This document shows, in pieces, positions 14,009 to 15,837 of a stretch of DNA of 15,837 nucleotides (positions are counted from its first letter, which is position 1; every line of letters starts with the position of its first letter). The position numbers and the translations under genes were made by a program. A model generated the notes under the pieces. It worked only from the letters and a program-made list of their open reading frames with translations, searched no databases and had not been told where the DNA came from. Source of the stretch: an uncultured Lysobacteraceae bacterium (GTDB lineage Bacteria; Pseudomonadota; Gammaproteobacteria; Xanthomonadales; Xanthomonadaceae). Location: assembly GCA_946886995.1 (NCBI GenBank), contig CAMPJU010000007.1:1-15837 (forward strand), in the 5' to 3' direction.

Positions 14009-15477
14009 CCCGCGCCATGCCGCTTGCCGAACTGCTGCCCGACGTCGCCGGCGTGCCGGCCGGCCTGGTGGCCACCGGCCTGGTGCAGGACAGCCGCGCC
14101 GTGCGCCGTGGCAGCGTGTTCGTCGCGCTGCCGGGCTTCGGCACGCACGGAATGGCGTTCGCGGCGAAGGCACTTGCCGACGGTGCGGTCGCGGTGCTGT
14201 ACGAACCACCGGCGCCGCGCGACCTCCCTGTACCGGACGGCGCGATCGCCGTCCCCGGGTTGCGGGCGCGGCTGGGATCGCTGGGCGACCAGTTCCACGG
14301 ACGCCCCAGCGCGGCGATGGACGTGGTCGGCATCACCGGCACCAACGGCAAGACTTCGACGGTGCAGTTGCTGGCGCAGGCCTGGCACCGCCGCGGCGTG
14401 CGCGGCGCGAGCGTCGGCACCCTCGGCGCGGGCCTGCACGGACAGGTACGCCCGACCGGATTTACCACGCCGCAGGTGCTGCAGCTGCATGGCCTGCTTG
14501 CCGACCTGCGCGACGCCGGCGCGCGCGCCGTGGCGATGGAGGTCAGCTCGCACGCACTCGACCAGGGTCGGGTGGATGGCGTGCACTTCGACGTGGCGGT
14601 GTTCACCAACCTCACCCGCGACCACCTGGACTACCACGGCGACATGGACAGCTACGGCGCGGCGAAGGCGCGGCTGTTCGCGTGGCCGGGCCTGCGCGCC
14701 GCGGTGCTCAACCTGGACGATGCGTTCGGCCGCCGCCTGCGCGGCCAGCTGCCGGCGGGTCTGCGCAGCCTGGGCCTGAGTTCCCGCGGCGCGGCCGGCG
14801 CCGACCTGCGCGCGGAGGACGTGCACCTCGACAACAGCGGGACGGCGTTCGTGCTGGTCGTGGAGGACGAGCGCTACCCGGTGCATTCGCCGCTGCTCGG
14901 CCGCTTCAACGTCGACAACCTGCTGGCGGTCGCGGGCGTGCTGCATGCGCTGGGCGACGGGCCCGGCGACATCGCCAATGCGCTGGAGTCGCTGCAACCG
15001 GTTCCCGGGCGCATGAACCGCCTCGGCGGCGACGGGCGCTTGCCGCTGGTGGTGGTGGACTATGCGCATACGCCGGACGCGCTGGAACAGGCGCTCGCGT
15101 CGCTGCGCGCGCACGCCGGCGCGCGCCTGTTCTGCGTGTTCGGGTGCGGCGGCGAGCGCGACAGGGGCAAGCGTGCCGAGATGGCCGCCGTCGCCGAGCG
15201 GCTGGCGGACGTCGTGCTGGTGACCGACGACAACCCGCGCAACGAGGATGGCGACGCGATCGTTGCCGACATCCTGGCCGGCTTCAGCGGCAAGCGGGCG
15301 GTCGCGGTCGAACGCGACCGGCGCGCGGCGATCGTGCGCGCCATCGGCGAAGCCGGTCCCGAGGACATCGTGCTGGTCGCCGGCAAGGGCCACGAGCCGT
15401 ACCAGGAAGTGAACGGGGTGCGGCATCCGTTCGATGACACGGCGGTCGCGCGCGATGCGCTGGAGTCGCGTCCATGA
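14005..15477 (+). CDS. murE: UDP-N-acetylmuramoyl-L-alanyl-D-glutamate--2,6-diaminopimelate ligase
   Basis: MurE adds the third amino acid to the UDP-MurNAc peptide in the cytosol, using ATP. The 490-residue product has the three Mur-ligase domains. The N-terminal UDP-binding part includes [18 protein letters not shown]. The central ATPase has GTNGKTS at 112-118, then [12 protein letters not shown] and [13 protein letters not shown]. The C-terminal domain includes [27 protein letters not shown] and [13 protein letters not shown]. The motif DNPR at 409-412 is the signature for meso-diaminopimelate specificity (lysine-adding enzymes differ here), so the cell wall is of the usual Gram-negative type. 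The start is fixed by the ATGA overlap with ftsI, and the stop overlaps murF in the same way. Confidence 0.97.
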   Translation: MTRAMPLAELLPDVAGVPAGLVATGLVQDSRAVRRGSVFVALPGFGTHGMAFAAKALADGAVAVLYEPPAPRDLPVPDGAIAVPGLRARLGSLGDQFHGRPSAAMDVVGITGTNGKTSTVQLLAQAWHRRGVRGASVGTLGAGLHGQVRPTGFTTPQVLQLHGLLADLRDAGARAVAMEVSSHALDQGRVDGVHFDVAVFTNLTRDHLDYHGDMDSYGAAKARLFAWPGLRAAVLNLDDAFGRRLRGQLPAGLRSLGLSSRGAAGADLRAEDVHLDNSGTAFVLVVEDERYPVHSPLLGRFNVDNLLAVAGVLHALGDGPGDIANALESLQPVPGRMNRLGGDGRLPLVVVDYAHTPDALEQALASLRAHAGARLFCVFGCGGERDRGKRAEMAAVAERLADVVLVTDDNPRNEDGDAIVADILAGFSGKRAVAVERDRRAAIVRAIGEAGPEDIVLVAGKGHEPYQEVNGVRHPFDDTAVARDALESRP

Positions 15478-15837
15478 AGCCGATGACGCTCGAGCAGGTG
15501 GCGCGCGCGACGGGTGGCCGGATCGTCGGCGTGCCCGCCACGCCGCCGGTGATCGACGCCGTCGCGACGGATACCCGCACGCTGTCGGCCAACGGGGCCG
15601 GGGTCCTGTTCGTCGCGCTCCAGGGCGAGCGATTCGACGGCCACGACCACGTCGCCGCCGCGGCCGATGCCGGCGTGGGCGTGGTGCTGGTGTCGCGCGA
15701 GGTCGATGTCGCGGTGCCGCAGGTCGTCGTCGCGGATACCACGCGCGCGCTGGCCGACCTCGCCGCCGCGGCGCAGCACGATCGGCCGGGCAAGGTCGTC
15801 GCGATCACCGGCAGCAACGGCAAGACCAGCGTCAAGG
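15474..15837 (+). CDS. murF: UDP-N-acetylmuramoyl-tripeptide--D-alanyl-D-alanine ligase, N-terminal part (partial)
   Basis: MurF attaches the D-Ala-D-Ala dipeptide to the UDP-MurNAc tripeptide, the last cytosolic step of the stem peptide. Only the first 121 codons are in the window; the reading frame is open to the last base. The start ATG overlaps the murE stop by 4 nt (ATGA). The fragment contains the N-terminal substrate-binding domain with [23 protein letters not shown] and LADLAAAAQ. It then reaches the ATP-binding loop [11 protein letters not shown] (about 110-120) just before the edge. The match to E. coli MurF (FVALKGERFDAHD, GSSGKTSVK) is clear. Confidence 0.96.
   Translation, partial: MKPMTLEQVARATGGRIVGVPATPPVIDAVATDTRTLSANGAGVLFVALQGERFDGHDHVAAAADAGVGVVLVSREVDVAVPQVVVADTTRALADLAAAAQHDRPGKVVAITGSNGKTSVK

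Noticed and set aside
11828..14209. 793-codon open frame on the - strand opposite ftsI
   Set aside because: It lies wholly over rsmH, ftsL, ftsI and murE, all secure. Its product is Arg/His/Gly/Ala rich without recognisable domains, as expected of antisense frames in high-GC DNA.
13825..15426. 533-codon open frame on the - strand opposite murE
   Set aside because: Another GC-driven shadow; murE on the + strand has full family motifs.
1..15837. Mobile elements, CRISPR arrays, tRNAs, defence islands
   Set aside because: No spaced identical repeats, transposase motifs, integrase genes or tRNA cloverleaf segments were seen; every long stretch is explained by core genes.

Overview
The window is a GC-rich (roughly 70% G+C by eye), densely packed chromosomal segment from a gammaproteobacterium, most likely of the Xanthomonadaceae/Lysobacteraceae (Lysobacter, Luteimonas or Xanthomonas-like). 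This placement is inference from gene order (nrdR-rib-nusB-thiL; lpoA/yraN divergent from rsmI; rnpB and a small gene before mraZ), a RibBX-type riboflavin protein, a type A RNase P RNA and a MurE with the meso-diaminopimelate signature. I see no mobile element, CRISPR array, tRNA, phage gene or toxin-antitoxin pair. This is core housekeeping DNA, and I did not find a clearly new biological system.

Region 1 (1-5561, + strand) holds the 3' end of glyA, then nrdR, ribD, ribE, a RibB with a degenerate GTP cyclohydrolase II-like tail, ribH, nusB and thiL. Most junctions overlap by 1-4 nt, so this reads as one operon. It covers the later steps of riboflavin synthesis (deaminase/reductase, the four-carbon DHBP unit, lumazine synthase, riboflavin synthase), the repressor of ribonucleotide reductase genes, a transcription antitermination factor, and the last kinase of thiamine pyrophosphate synthesis. 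The GTP cyclohydrolase II step is probably encoded elsewhere, because the domain here lacks its zinc cysteines.

Region 2 (5574-8580, - strand) converges on thiL. In transcription order it holds a short LpoA-like outer-membrane lipoprotein, the YraN (UPF0102) nuclease-fold protein, and a GlcD/D-lactate dehydrogenase-type FAD oxidoreductase, all overlapping at start and stop codons. It diverges from rsmI (8630-9478, +), the 16S rRNA C1402 2'-O-methyltransferase, which is followed by the RNase P RNA gene rnpB (about 9501-9857). A small membrane-anchored protein gene on the - strand (9822-10211) ends inside the 3' end of rnpB.

Region 3 (10212-15837, + strand) is the start of the dcw (division and cell wall) cluster. 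A 335-nt AT-richer control region carries a TTGACA-type promoter and a series of 10-bp-phased TGGGN-like boxes that look like the MraZ autoregulatory operator. Then come mraZ, rsmH, ftsL, ftsI, murE and the 5' part of murF. All five of these junctions are 4-nt ATGA or GTGA overlaps, so the cluster is probably translationally coupled from end to end. Together these genes link 16S rRNA methylation, septal peptidoglycan synthesis and precursor synthesis under MraZ control.
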